A stretch of 64,000 nucleotides of DNA from Microcoleus sp. AS-A8. GTDB lineage: Bacteria; Cyanobacteriota; Cyanobacteriia; Cyanobacteriales; Coleofasciculaceae. A program made the position numbers and the translations under genes. Below are positions 45,528 through 55,900 of the stretch, piece after piece. The first letter of the stretch is position 1; the number at the start of each line of letters is the position of its first letter. Location: assembly GCA_039962225.1 (NCBI GenBank), contig JAMPKV010000002.1:186001-250000 (forward strand), written 5' to 3'. Under the pieces are notes generated by a model, which saw only the letters and a program-made list of their open reading frames with translations, searched no databases and was not told the DNA's origin.

Positions 45528-47807
45528 TTATACCTTAGAGTCTTCAATAAAAGACGACTTCAAGCTATCTACGGCCAATCCTGTGGCAGGGTTTCGCTGT
45601 GTAATTGGAATTTCGATCACAAACTCAGTGCCTTGCCCTAGGGCAGAGATACATTTGATCTGTCCACCATGTTTTTTTACCACAATCTGATAGCTAATCG
45701 ACAAACCTAAACCCGTTCCTTTCCCCACCGCTTTTGTTGTAAAAAAAGGGTCAAATAAACGCTGACACACAGACTCTGTCATACCCGAACCGTTATCTGA
45801 AATTTGGATAACCGCATGAAGGGTGGACACCGATGGTGTTTGCATCCGATAGCCTGGCAAGTCAGCCATTGGCTCTCTACCGCTGACTTCTTTAATCCTC
45901 GTGCGAATGGTAATGGTCGGTGCATGGAGGGGATGTTGAGAAGTGCAATGGGCACAATGTGAATTTAGGGTTCTCAATTCTTCTAGGGCATCAATCGCAT
46001 TGCTCAAAAGATTCATAAACACTTGGTTTAGTTGCCCTGGATAACACTCCACCAGAGGCAGATCTCCATACTCTTTAATGACTTTAATTTCCGAACGCCC
46101 AGTTATCCCTTTGAATTGATTCTGTAAAATTAACAGAGTGCTATCCACTCCTTCATGCAGATTCACGAATTTCATCTCGGCTTCATCCAAGCGAGAAAAA
46201 TTCCGTAAAGAGAGAACCAAATCTCGGATGCGATCGGCTCCTAACTTCATGGAACTGAGCAGTTTAGGTAAATCGGCTTTCACAAAATCTAGGTCAATTT
46301 TTTCGGCTTTTTCCTGAATTTCTTGTATGGACTGGGGATATTGCTGCTCATAAAGTTGCAGCAAATTCATGATGTCTTCTATGTATTGACTTGCGTAAGC
46401 AATATTGCCGTAAATAAAATTAATTGGATTATTAATTTCGTGCGCCACACCTGCAACCAACAAACCCAGCGCTGACATCTTTTCAGTCTGAATTAGCTGA
46501 GTTTGGTAGGAGTGCAGTTCTTCTAGAGTCAGTTTTAGCTTGGTGGCCTGTTGTCTCAATTTGGCTTCACTTTGTCGCAGTGCCGCCTCTACCCGTTGGC
46601 GTTCCAAAATGTCCTGCTGCAACTGGACATTCGCTTGGGTGAGCTGAGCGGTCCTCTCCTCCACCTGTATTTTTAATTGATCGTGCGCCTCTAACAGGGC
46701 TAACTCCGCACGTTCGCGTTCAACAATCTCATGGCGCAGTCGTTCATTGGTTTTCTTTAACTCAGCCGTTCGTTCTTCCACCACCTGTTGTAAAACTTCA
46801 ATCACTCCATACATATCTGCTGGGTTCAGCACTTGTAGCAGACTGGTTTGGGAAACAATGCCGATCAATTCCCCCTCGTTACCAATGACAATTAAGCGTC
46901 GTACATGGTGGCGATGCATCTGTTCATGGGCGTGCCACAAAGAATCTGAGGGGCGAAGGCAAAATAGTGGCGTACTCATCACATCTTGAGCCATCATTCG
47001 CGACAAATCCAGTTCTAATGCCTGAAACTGCACAATGTCTCGTTCTGTGACAATGCCAACGGGGATGAGAGATTGAGAGCTGGGAATTGGGAAGGGAGCA
47101 TTGAAAGGTTGACGGTTGGCATCTTGCGGTCTTCTCTGTTCGGTAATCACCACACAGCTAACCTGATGTTCTGTCATCAATTTGGCTAAATGAAGCACCG
47201 AAAAACTGACACAAGCATGAATGATCTGGGTTGTCATTACATCTTTGACATACCGCAGTCGTGTCAGAAGATTGACAGGTTGCAGAGCTCGGCGAATACT
47301 GTCGTGGGTGACAATTCCCACAGGTTGCCCCTGCTCATCCACGATGGGGAGGTGGCGAATCCGATGTTGCCGAAATAGCCCAAGAGCTGTAAAAACATCA
47401 TGCTGCTGTGATTGTCTCAGCGTCACCGGAGGCTGTGTCATCACCTCAGCCATGTTGAGGTTTTTTAAGGAAATACCGTCAGCCGTTAGCCTGACAATAT
47501 CTCGTTCTGTGAAAATCCCAACCATCTGCGACTTGTCAATCACCAAAACGCAGCCATCTGCGGTATCGTTGACTTCAAAAATTGCTTTTTCTGCCTGACC
47601 CATGCAGTCAATCTCAGTTCTGCCCCGATTAACTGGATAAGGGTTTTTGTTGAAATCGTGATCGCCATCAGGCAACATGCAGCTACGAAATTGACTCATC
47701 AGCGCTAAGACATCGACCAGTGGGGTATCGGGTGCCACGGTCATAAAATGAGAGTCAATCGCATGAGTTAAAGCTAATGACTGAATGGACAGGCCATTAG
47801 GCTGCAT
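45528..47807 (-). CDS. Soluble histidine kinase with CBS-domain sensory region
   Basis: Predicted 759-residue cytosolic sensor kinase without membrane helices. About residues 10-330 hold four CBS motifs in two Bateman pairs (VLVIDKSQMVGIFTERDIVR, HLPIVDEQGQPVGIVTHDSI, SCVVITEQRRP, VRRLIVIGNEGELIGIVSQT), which in the family bind adenine nucleotides. A long coiled coil follows (about 340-430). The phospho-acceptor His is in LVAGVAHEINNPINFIYGN, and the ATPase domain has FMNLLSNAIDAL, SDNGSGM and GKGTGLGLSIS. It could link energy charge to an unknown regulator. No response regulator adjoins it. Confidence 0.93.
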   Translation of the reverse strand: MQPNGLSIQSLALTHAIDSHFMTVAPDTPLVDVLALMSQFRSCMLPDGDHDFNKNPYPVNRGRTEIDCMGQAEKAIFEVNDTADGCVLVIDKSQMVGIFTERDIVRLTADGISLKNLNMAEVMTQPPVTLRQSQQHDVFTALGLFRQHRIRHLPIVDEQGQPVGIVTHDSIRRALQPVNLLTRLRYVKDVMTTQIIHACVSFSVLHLAKLMTEHQVSCVVITEQRRPQDANRQPFNAPFPIPSSQSLIPVGIVTERDIVQFQALELDLSRMMAQDVMSTPLFCLRPSDSLWHAHEQMHRHHVRRLIVIGNEGELIGIVSQTSLLQVLNPADMYGVIEVLQQVVEERTAELKKTNERLRHEIVERERAELALLEAHDQLKIQVEERTAQLTQANVQLQQDILERQRVEAALRQSEAKLRQQATKLKLTLEELHSYQTQLIQTEKMSALGLLVAGVAHEINNPINFIYGNIAYASQYIEDIMNLLQLYEQQYPQSIQEIQEKAEKIDLDFVKADLPKLLSSMKLGADRIRDLVLSLRNFSRLDEAEMKFVNLHEGVDSTLLILQNQFKGITGRSEIKVIKEYGDLPLVECYPGQLNQVFMNLLSNAIDALEELRTLNSHCAHCTSQHPLHAPTITIRTRIKEVSGREPMADLPGYRMQTPSVSTLHAVIQISDNGSGMTESVCQRLFDPFFTTKAVGKGTGLGLSISYQIVVKKHGGQIKCISALGQGTEFVIEIPITQRNPATGLAVDSLKSSFIEDSKV

Positions 47808-48274
47808 GAGTAATTTCCAGGGTATTAGCGTTGATGTCGCATGGCTATATTCGCGTAGGGGTCCTTGTGCCCCTTCAATGTTGTCGTACTGTAAAGCACA
47901 AGCCGTTTTTTTGACTTTTTTAAGCTGGGATAGCTACGCTAGGAGTAGGAGTATTTGCACCCTGAGAGAATCGGATTTTAAACAGTACAGGTAATGTAGG
48001 TAATTGTACGCTGTGATACACTAACAGGTAGGCTAATTTTTTAGCTATTGCAATAAATCCTTACATTCTGGTAACCCCTTTTTACAATTTTTATATCGTC
48101 AAAGAATGGGTAATCGGTTGTTGAGTACCCATTACCCATTCCTGAAATAAAGCCCCAACGAGGGTAGATGTTTGCGTTAGGGAGCCAAACGTCGGGATTT
48201 TGTCCTGATTCATGGCTGGGCTAACCCTGACCAAGGCTAGCTAGGACGAAGCGCTTCGAGTGCCAGAGGTAGCC
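47808..48274. other. Intergenic region with a long inverted repeat
   Basis: 467 bases between two minus-strand genes. It contains the perfect 10-bp inverted repeat AATGGGTAAT...ATTACCCATT (48105-48140) separated by 16 bases. No gene is seen. Confidence 0.6.
48105..48140. repeat. Inverted repeat AATGGGTAAT / ATTACCCATT
   Basis: Two perfectly complementary 10-base arms with a 16-base loop. It lies downstream of speE on the minus strand, but there is no T-run on either side, so its role is open. Confidence 0.7.
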
Positions 48275-49225
48275 TCAAGCCTCTGAGCCACGCGATCCTT
48301 TCCCGAAAAACTTCGGGGGTTCTTTGAGAGTATAGACCTGGGTTTCTTGTGCGATCGCATGGCGGATATGAGCCGGGGTTTGCAGAAGTCCCAACAAGCT
48401 CATCCCATCAATCAAGCGAAAGCCACCGGTTGTTTTTTCGCTCAGCAACTGGTCAATGGTTGCAGGATCAGGTTGCGTGGCAATAGCTTCGGCTGAAGCA
48501 ATCGCAAAACCCCAAGGTGCACCGTAGCTGGGGGTATGAGAGCTATAAGAATGAACGTGAGGAAACACTGTACTCAGGGTTTTGACCAAACGAGCATGAA
48601 GCGTCAGTTCCACTGGGGAAACAGAGCCAGCTTGCAGCACGAAATATCCGCCCGGTGCTAGCACCCGCTGCACTCTTTCAAAATACTCTTTGGTAAATAG
48701 TTGAAACGACGGCCCCTCTTCAATCGGGTCAGAGAGGTCTGAAATCACAATATCCCACTTCTGGTCAGTCGTATCTAAAACTTCCAGAGCATCACCAATG
48801 ACCAACTTGGTACGCGCATCCTCAAAAGCATTTTGGTGCATCTCTGGCATATGTTCGCGGCAAGCCTCTACCACTTCACCATCAATGTCCACCATCATCG
48901 CCTGCTCAACCGTCTTCCAACGCAGAATTTCCCGTACTGTAGCGCCTTCACCGCCTCCCAAAACGAGAACATTCCGAGGATTCCCATGGCAAATCATCGC
49001 TGGGTGTACAAGGGGTTCATGGTAAAGGAACTCGTCGCCTGTACAAGATTGCCATTTCCCATCCAAAACTAGCCCTTTGCCATAAGCACCCGTTTCAACG
49101 ATGTACATTTCCTGGTACTCCGTTTTCTTGTAAGCCAGGACTTTCGTTACGCCATGAACATAAATATCCCAAGGCGTGATGTACTCGCTCACCCACAAAT
49201 CTGCACCAACTTTACTGCCAGCCAT
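48275..49225 (-). CDS. speE: Polyamine aminopropyltransferase (spermidine synthase)
   Basis: Predicted 316-residue cytosolic enzyme that transfers an aminopropyl group from decarboxylated SAM to putrescine. The N-terminal strand domain is followed by the catalytic Rossmann core: YQEMYIVETGAYGKGLVLDG, DEFLYHEPLVHPA, VLVLGGGEGATVREIL (nucleotide loop), MMVDIDGEVVEACR, and the catalytic Asp of ISDLSDPIEEGP. The frame extends to 49264, but the ATG at 49225 follows AAGGAGGG at 6 bases and matches family starts. Cyanobacterial relatives may act on other polyamines. Confidence 0.93.
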   Translation of the reverse strand: MAGSKVGADLWVSEYITPWDIYVHGVTKVLAYKKTEYQEMYIVETGAYGKGLVLDGKWQSCTGDEFLYHEPLVHPAMICHGNPRNVLVLGGGEGATVREILRWKTVEQAMMVDIDGEVVEACREHMPEMHQNAFEDARTKLVIGDALEVLDTTDQKWDIVISDLSDPIEEGPSFQLFTKEYFERVQRVLAPGGYFVLQAGSVSPVELTLHARLVKTLSTVFPHVHSYSSHTPSYGAPWGFAIASAEAIATQPDPATIDQLLSEKTTGGFRLIDGMSLLGLLQTPAHIRHAIAQETQVYTLKEPPKFFGKGSRGSEA

Positions 49226-49347
49226 AAAACACCCTCCTTTCCCGTAATTGGCACAGATAGCCATTATTACAGAACAAGGTTAAATTTCTATCTGGCTGAC
49301 GGAAAGATTAAGTTTGGGGCTTTAACTCAATCTGAATGATGAGTGTT

Positions 49348-49800
49348 CTATGGGTGATCAAACAAGCTTAACAGCTGGTCAAAAATTTCTTCCCCCGCAC
49401 GGGTTTGCAGAATTGAGCGAGCTAATGTGATTAATTGAGCATCTGGCTGCTTATCGCTCTGAATCAATTTACTCGCGGGATAGAAGGTAAGGTCATCTGT
49501 CCGCATTTCATTTGTCCTGCCAGTTTGCCAGCCAGAAGTCCGGGGATTCCACGAAAGTGATTTACCGCGCAACGTAAACTGAAACCACTCTATGTTTCCC
49601 TGACGCAGTTCCACAAACATATCAAAATAAGGCTCCCCCCCCTGGTACCAGATTCGACGTGTGCCCTCCTCCTTGGCTGGGGTTAATAGCCTTTGATCGA
49701 TAAGTCTTAGGGAAGCGCCCAGTGCCGTAATCTCATCTTGATCCATCAGCGTAATGATTTTGTGTCCAGCAGCCTGGTTCATCCAGTAATACTTAACCAT
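49348..49800 (-). CDS. Hypothetical protein, 150 residues
   Basis: Predicted soluble 150-residue protein with a beta-rich centre: RRIWYQGGEPYFDMFVELRQ, GNIEWFQFTLRGKSLSWNPR. Flanking helices are LGASLRLIDQRLLTPAKEEG and LARSILQTRAGEEIFDQLLS. I do not recognise its family; it looks like a conserved single-domain cyanobacterial protein. It sits 122 bases upstream of speE on the same strand and may be co-transcribed with it. No ribosome site is obvious. Confidence 0.75.
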   Translation of the reverse strand: MVKYYWMNQAAGHKIITLMDQDEITALGASLRLIDQRLLTPAKEEGTRRIWYQGGEPYFDMFVELRQGNIEWFQFTLRGKSLSWNPRTSGWQTGRTNEMRTDDLTFYPASKLIQSDKQPDAQLITLARSILQTRAGEEIFDQLLSLFDHP

Positions 49801-50112
49801 GTTGGAGGCGGCATCATAGCATAGAAATATCTATAACTTGATACACTCTTGCTACCCGTTGCTCCGGATGTGGGATTTCAAGCCAGGGTTTTGTCATCTT
49901 TGGCGACACAGCTGTTTTGACCAACTCCGCTAAACATGTCATTCATTATGAATATAGAACTTACTTTAAAAATGAATGCTTGGGCACACAGCCACTTCTG
50001 TTAGTGGATTGGCGTTCTAGGGAACTGAGCGGGGTAAGCAGATGGGCCTTTAAGTTGCATCGTCAGGGACGCTCCAGATGCCCTGGGGATAATGATGAGT
50101 TTAGTTAAGACT
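49801..50112. other. Intergenic stretch, nothing seen
   Basis: 312 bases between two minus-strand genes. Short frames only; no hairpin or promoter element stands out. Confidence 0.5.
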
Positions 50113-51399
50113 TTAGTCCAAATTCTTAAATAAATCAGCGAGAACTGTATTGGAAAATAAGAATCCTTCTGGGTCGCTTAGCCTTAGCCGTCCAATCGAG
50201 GGAAGTTTTTGGGCGTTTGGCTGATCAATAACTGATCCATCTTCCTGAACCACTTCTATCCATCCATTATGGTAGTAGGGGTGTAAAGCCGTCCAAATGG
50301 CTTCCAAAGTCTTGTCTCCAAACTGCTCAATGAGGATAGATAAACTGACTCCTTCTGCTAGACGTAGTCCTAGCATCAAAGTTTCTAGCAGAACATCGGT
50401 TTGTGATAGCTCCGGAGCATCTAGGACACCACCCGTTTCCATCAATTGTTGTACCCAAGCATAATAGTCCCACCGAGTCCGAGGTCGGGTGAACCGACGC
50501 CCTTGCACATAACTAGCGGCTCCCATACCAAAACCATAGTAGGGCCGATTTTCCCAATAGACTCGATTGTGACGGCACTGATGACCGGGCACAGCATAGT
50601 TGGAAATTTCATAATGTTCGTAACCCGCACGGGTGAGAATTTGCCGCGCGAGTCGGTACATCTGGGCGGCGGTATCATCTGTTGGCAGGGGGTTGGCACC
50701 AGGTGCGTACTGCCGTCCAAAAGCAGTGACGGGTTCAATAATTAGGTCATAGCAGGAAATATGACTGGGGACTAGCTGAACAGCCGTTTCCAGCGATTCC
50801 TGCCATTGTTCTACAGTTTGATGGGGTAACCCAGAAATCAAATCAAGGCTGAAGTCGGGAACCTCTACTTGGCGCAGTAGAGCCACAGATGCAAAGATAT
50901 CTGTAACGTTGTGCGATCGCCCACAAACCCTCAACAATTCATCCTGAAACGCCTGAACCCCCAAGCTGATTCGATTCACCCCGGCAGTCTGGTATCCTTT
51001 GAGCTGTTCCAGGCTGAATGTTCCTGGGTCTATTTCCATGGAAATCTCGGCTTGACGCGCAATCCCTAAGTGTTGGTCAATAGTCTCTAAAATGCGTCCT
51101 AGCTGTTCTACCGATAGCAGCGACGGCGTCCCACCGCCAAAGAAAACGGTGTCTAAAGAGTGCCCATGCGCTGCTGTTGTTTCAATCTCTTGGCACAACA
51201 CCCCGACATATTGCTCGATCGTGCCTGAGGTACTCCCCGTGGCTTTATCACCTACTACAGAAACAGGGAAATCACAGTAGTAGCAGCGGCGTCGGCAGAA
51301 GGGAATATGGATATAAGCAGAACGAGGAGCTAGATGATTGATAACTTTCTCAGCGTTTTGTAAGGAATAAACCACTTTTTTTTCGCCCCAAGGCTTCAA
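50113..51399 (-). CDS. hemW: Radical SAM heme chaperone HemW
   Basis: Predicted 428-residue radical SAM protein. The 4Fe-4S motif is CRRRCYYC (Cys35, Cys39, Cys42) in AYIHIPFCRRRCYYCDFP. Further family blocks are DTVFFGGGTPSLLS, EISMEIDPGTF, VNRISLGVQAFQDELL and GHQCRHNRVYW. The motif is CxxxCxxC without the extra Cys of true oxygen-independent coproporphyrinogen oxidase, so the heme-binding chaperone HemW is the better call than HemN. It stands alone on the minus strand. Confidence 0.92.
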   Translation of the reverse strand: MKPWGEKKVVYSLQNAEKVINHLAPRSAYIHIPFCRRRCYYCDFPVSVVGDKATGSTSGTIEQYVGVLCQEIETTAAHGHSLDTVFFGGGTPSLLSVEQLGRILETIDQHLGIARQAEISMEIDPGTFSLEQLKGYQTAGVNRISLGVQAFQDELLRVCGRSHNVTDIFASVALLRQVEVPDFSLDLISGLPHQTVEQWQESLETAVQLVPSHISCYDLIIEPVTAFGRQYAPGANPLPTDDTAAQMYRLARQILTRAGYEHYEISNYAVPGHQCRHNRVYWENRPYYGFGMGAASYVQGRRFTRPRTRWDYYAWVQQLMETGGVLDAPELSQTDVLLETLMLGLRLAEGVSLSILIEQFGDKTLEAIWTALHPYYHNGWIEVVQEDGSVIDQPNAQKLPSIGRLRLSDPEGFLFSNTVLADLFKNLD

Positions 51400-51736
51400 T
51401 TATGATGCTAATTCTGAAGACTTGATTAACACTTATGAATAAAATGAGTTTCTCGCTCGGATTTATAGCTATACAAGTCCAACTCGAAACGTTTCAGTTC
51501 AGGGCTGCCCTTATAGATGCACCAGTAAAGCGGAAGTGAGAAATACAGTTTAAAGTAGACAATCTAAAGGTTAAATATTGTTGCTCGTCATGCGAGTAAA
51601 TTGGAAGTTTATTTAAGCCGATCGGCACAAGGAGACAAAATGAGGTGAAAGATATAATGAATCTGATTGTCGAATATCATTCTTTTGTCTATTCAATTCC
51701 TTATGGAATATCACCCAAATTACTTGGATTGGAACG
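51400..51736. other. Divergent intergenic region
   Basis: 337 bases between hemW and the PIN/TRAM gene. It is A/T-rich toward the right end, with no gene or clear operator seen. Confidence 0.5.
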
Positions 51737-52816
51737 ATGCTTGATTTTGTCATCATTCTTTTATTCATCCTAGCAGCAGCAGGGATAGGCTTTGATGCCG
51801 TTGAATTGCTGCCTCCCTCCGTCCAGGCTCAGGTTTCCAATGTGGAGGCGTTACGCTGGATCACGGCGGGCTTTGGTGCCATTATTGGATTTGCAGTGGG
51901 CTTGATGGCGCAGGTTACCTACCGCCGCTTCCAGGCGCAAGTTCGCAAAATGCCTATCGAGGTGCTTTTGACTCGCTCGGTTGGCTTGGTACTGGGACTA
52001 CTCATCGCCAACTTGATGCTGGCACCGATTTTCTTGATACCCCTCCCCTTGGATTTTGGTTTTATTAAGCCTCTCGCTGGGATTTTGGGCAGTGTCATGT
52101 TCGCCTTTTTAGGGGTCAGCTTAGCCGATACTCACGGTCGTGCACTGCTGCGGCTGATTAACCCCAACAGCATAGAGTCCATTCTGGTGGCAGAAGGCAC
52201 CCTAAAACCCTCCTCTAGCAAAGTTTTGGACACGAGCTGCATTATTGATGGTCGCATCGAAGAACTGCTGAATACAGGTTTTGTCGAAGGACAAATTCTC
52301 GTGTCACAGTTCGTCTTGCAGGAGTTGCAGCAACTGGCTGATGCCGCCAATGATCAGAAAAGAGTTCGGGGACGCCGGGGCTTGGAAATCCTAAATCGGA
52401 TGCAACAAGCTTATCCTGACCGTTTGGTGATTCACCCGGCTGATTATGAAGACGTTAACACCGTAGATGCTAAATTGGTACGTTTCGCTCAGGACATCAA
52501 TGGCACTCTCGTAACCAACGACTACAACTTGAGTAAAGTTGCCAATTTACAGAAAGTGTCTGTACTCAATGTGAACGACCTCGCTCAAGCGGTGCGTCCG
52601 ATTTATCTCCCCGGTGACAGTATTGAGTTGAAAATCCTCAAAGAGGGCAAAGAACCGTCTCAGGGCGTGGGCTATCTCGACGATGGCACCATGGTGGTTG
52701 TTGAAGAGGGACTGAATCACCTTGGTGGCGAACTGCGGGTTGTGGTCACATCAGCATTGCAAACTTCAGCAGGACGCATGATTTTTGCTCGACCCCAAGC
52801 TTCGGTTGCAGCTTGA
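51737..52816 (+). CDS. PIN/TRAM-domain membrane protein (YacL-like)
   Basis: Predicted 359-residue integral membrane protein. Four hydrophobic helices lie in the first about 135 residues (DFVIILLFILAAAGIGF; WITAGFGAIIGFAVGLMAQV; VGLVLGLLIANLMLAPIFLI; AGILGSVMFAFLGVSLA). A cytosolic PIN-type ribonuclease domain follows (about 160-290) with the acidic residues of VLDTSCIIDGRIEELL and VTNDYNLSKVA. A C-terminal TRAM RNA-binding domain (about 295-355) ends the protein. The Bacillus homologue YacL is of unclear role; membrane-anchored RNA cleavage is the inference. It converges with the cheA gene. Confidence 0.92.
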   Translation: MLDFVIILLFILAAAGIGFDAVELLPPSVQAQVSNVEALRWITAGFGAIIGFAVGLMAQVTYRRFQAQVRKMPIEVLLTRSVGLVLGLLIANLMLAPIFLIPLPLDFGFIKPLAGILGSVMFAFLGVSLADTHGRALLRLINPNSIESILVAEGTLKPSSSKVLDTSCIIDGRIEELLNTGFVEGQILVSQFVLQELQQLADAANDQKRVRGRRGLEILNRMQQAYPDRLVIHPADYEDVNTVDAKLVRFAQDINGTLVTNDYNLSKVANLQKVSVLNVNDLAQAVRPIYLPGDSIELKILKEGKEPSQGVGYLDDGTMVVVEEGLNHLGGELRVVVTSALQTSAGRMIFARPQASVAA

Positions 52817-52913
52817 AGCGATGAGTCCTTTAGTTCGGGTTGAACGATTGAGCCGGTGCCTGTAAGGGGCATCGGTTCTGGCTTGAGGGCGGAAATTCTC
52901 TCTTCTAGACGCC

Positions 52914-55900
52914 TTAGTAGAGGATGTCTTTGATCGCTTTTAAAAAGCTTTGTTCAATGTAGGGCTTGGTAAAGTAAGCAGTAGCGCCTAAATGCATGGC
53001 TAAACGTCGGTGCTTGTCGTTGCTGCGGGAGGTGAGCATCACGAGCGGAACTTGCTGAAGTTGAGGGTCTTGGCGACGATGGTTCAAAAGGTCAAACCCG
53101 TTCAAATTCGGCATTTCAATGTCACTAATGACTAGATTCACTTCGGCATTGGACTGCAACTGTTTGAGAGCTTCCCAACCATCCCCAGCTTGCAAGACTC
53201 GGTACCCCGCTCTTTCCAAGCTCATGGCCAAGGTTTTCCGTAAAGAAGCCGCATCATCGACAACCAAAACCGTAGGAGTTGTTGCCCTATTGAGCGAGGC
53301 TAAGGTATGGCTAACTGATGAATGGGTATGAGCGGCGGCGGTGCTATCACGATCGAATTTGATGCTTTGCTCTAACTCGGATACAGCAGCGATCGCGCTT
53401 TGGACGGTTTCAGAAGCGATCGCAGAGGTCTGAGACTCTTGACGGAGCGCTTGCTCCACTAAGGTCACACCATCAATCACAGGAATCAAGCTGCCATCCC
53501 CCAAGATCGTACAACCGTAGGTATAGCTAGGGGCAGCCACCACCCCACCAAAGGGTTTGATCACCAGTTTTTGTTCCGTCACCAGATGATCGACTTCCAG
53601 GGCAACAGGTGTTTGCCCTCGATTGAAGACTAGCAACGGTGGGATTAAATCCGCTGAAGACGATTCTACGACCAATGCCCGACCCAGAGGCGTTTCTGGC
53701 ACTGGATAGGCATACTCCAAAAGGTCAGCCACTCGATAAATGGGCGCGGTTTGTTCTCGCCACTGCAAAAATCGCTGAGTCCCGTGGCGTTGAATCTGGT
53801 TGGCTTTGGGCAGGACGATTTCTTCAATGCTGTCAGACGGCAAGGCAATGGCTTGAGAACCCACCAAGCCTACAATTAATTTGGCACTCGTCAACGTGAG
53901 CGGCAAGCCGATGGTGAAGGTGGTACCCACTCCTGGAGTGGAGTTCACGGTGAGTGTGCCCTTGAGGATTTGCAGTTGCGATCGCACCACATCCAACCCC
54001 ACTCCCCGCCCTGACAGTTCACTGACCTGCTTAGCGGTAGAAAATCCTGGCACAAAAATAAAATCCTGGAGCTGATTTTCCGACACATTCAACAGTTGTT
54101 CGGGTGAAATCAATCCCCGTTCCAAAGCCCGACGACCAATCGCTTCCAAATCCAAACCTTGACCATCATCTCTGATTTCAATAATGGTTTGCCCCCCTTG
54201 GTGGTAGGCTTTGATTTCAATCTCACCTTGCTCGGATTTCCCTTGTTGACGCCTCAGTTCGGGGAGTTCGATCCCGTGGTCAAAGGCATTTCGCAGCAAG
54301 TGTAACAAGGGATCGTAGATTTTTTCCAGGACGGCTTTGTCAACCAGTACCTGTGTCCCGCTTAATTTCAGCGTCACGGGTTTGTGATAGGTGGTGGATA
54401 AATCACGCAACATGCGCGGAAAACGGTTGAGGACTTCACCCAGGGGTAACATGCGCGCCCAAACGAACTCATCCTGTAGGTTCGTGAGCATTTTACGCAG
54501 TTGGTCTAGGGTGCGGTCAGATTGTCTGGCAAATAGGCCAATATCCGCCACGGATTCTTTCAACTGAACCATGTCTTCTAGAAACCTTTGCAGTAAGGAG
54601 TGCAAGGTTCCGTAACTGTCCATTTCCAACGCGTCAAAATCAGCTTGAGTTGTGGCGAATTCTCTGAGTTGACTGACTGAATCGGGGACAGTTTGGGGGT
54701 TATAGTTTCGCTCAGGCACCAACGTTTGGTCGGATACCTTCCGCAACTGTTCGACAATTTGCTCGATCGCATCGGCTCGATTCAGCAGTTCTTGCACCGA
54801 ACTCTGAAGTTGACGATTCTCTAGGGAAAGACCACTCCGGCGGATAGCAGACTCACTGACTAAATTATTCATCCGTTCCAGGCGATCGGCATCAACCCGC
54901 ACTGTAACTGTTGGTGTGACAGGTATGTTGTCCTGATGAATCGGGGTTGAGCTGGGCTTGAGTGGCGTTGTCTCTGGTGATAACTGGAATGTCAGGTTGG
55001 GGCTGTTCTCAATGGATGGGGTTTCAATCGCTTGAGCCGTTACATCGATAGTTTCTGGTGTATTTGTCCCTGTTGCTTTGTCTCCCTGTTGGTGTTGCAG
55101 TGCTTTGAGCGTTGAGGTCAGCCGCATCAGTGAGTTGGAGGCAGATGCTTCTTCGGCACTGGCTACCGCGTCGAGCAACAGTTCCTCCCAAGTCGCCAGT
55201 GGTTCTACTTCGCTGCCATTGGCTCCTCTCTCCTCCTGAGTCACTTCTTGATCGAGGAGGAGCGAGAAGAAGGGTTGATTTGGATCGGCGGAGTGAGTTG
55301 TTGATGGGTTGCCATCCCTCTGGTTAGGAGAAAACGCGAAACCCTCCAACTCGGCAATTGCCTCGTTAAGTGAATCAAACTCTGCCAGTGGGTGATTAAC
55401 CCCGAACTCGTTGTCCTGATTAACACTCCAGTTGGGCACGAGTGGCTCCTGCTCAACAACCAACCCTACGGATGCCTGAGCCAGTTCCAACAGAGCAAGT
55501 GAGAGGTTTCCGTCTGGAGTCGCATTCCCAGCTAGCACGGCTTCTCGGTAGGCTTGAAAATCCGCCAAAGCCAGTTTTGTAATTGTGAGTGCCTGCTCCG
55601 GATGAACGTTGAGTGCAGATAGAGCGGCTTCAGCAATCACCCCTAATCCTGGCTTGTTGAGGATTTCAGCGAGCTCGACAAATACCTCCGCTTGTTGACG
55701 TAATTCTGCGGCCACTTGGTAGTCTTGGGGGTGACTGACAACAGTGGCAAGCTGCTCCAACCCCTGCCCAACATCCACTTCAAAGATCGATATTGTCATA
55801 TCGACCCCTAATTGAGCCGAAGTGGGGATGTCGAAATGTTCCACCTGGGCGAAGGCGTCCCCTAATCGCTCTTCCAACTGGGCGAAGATGGGTTCGGCTG

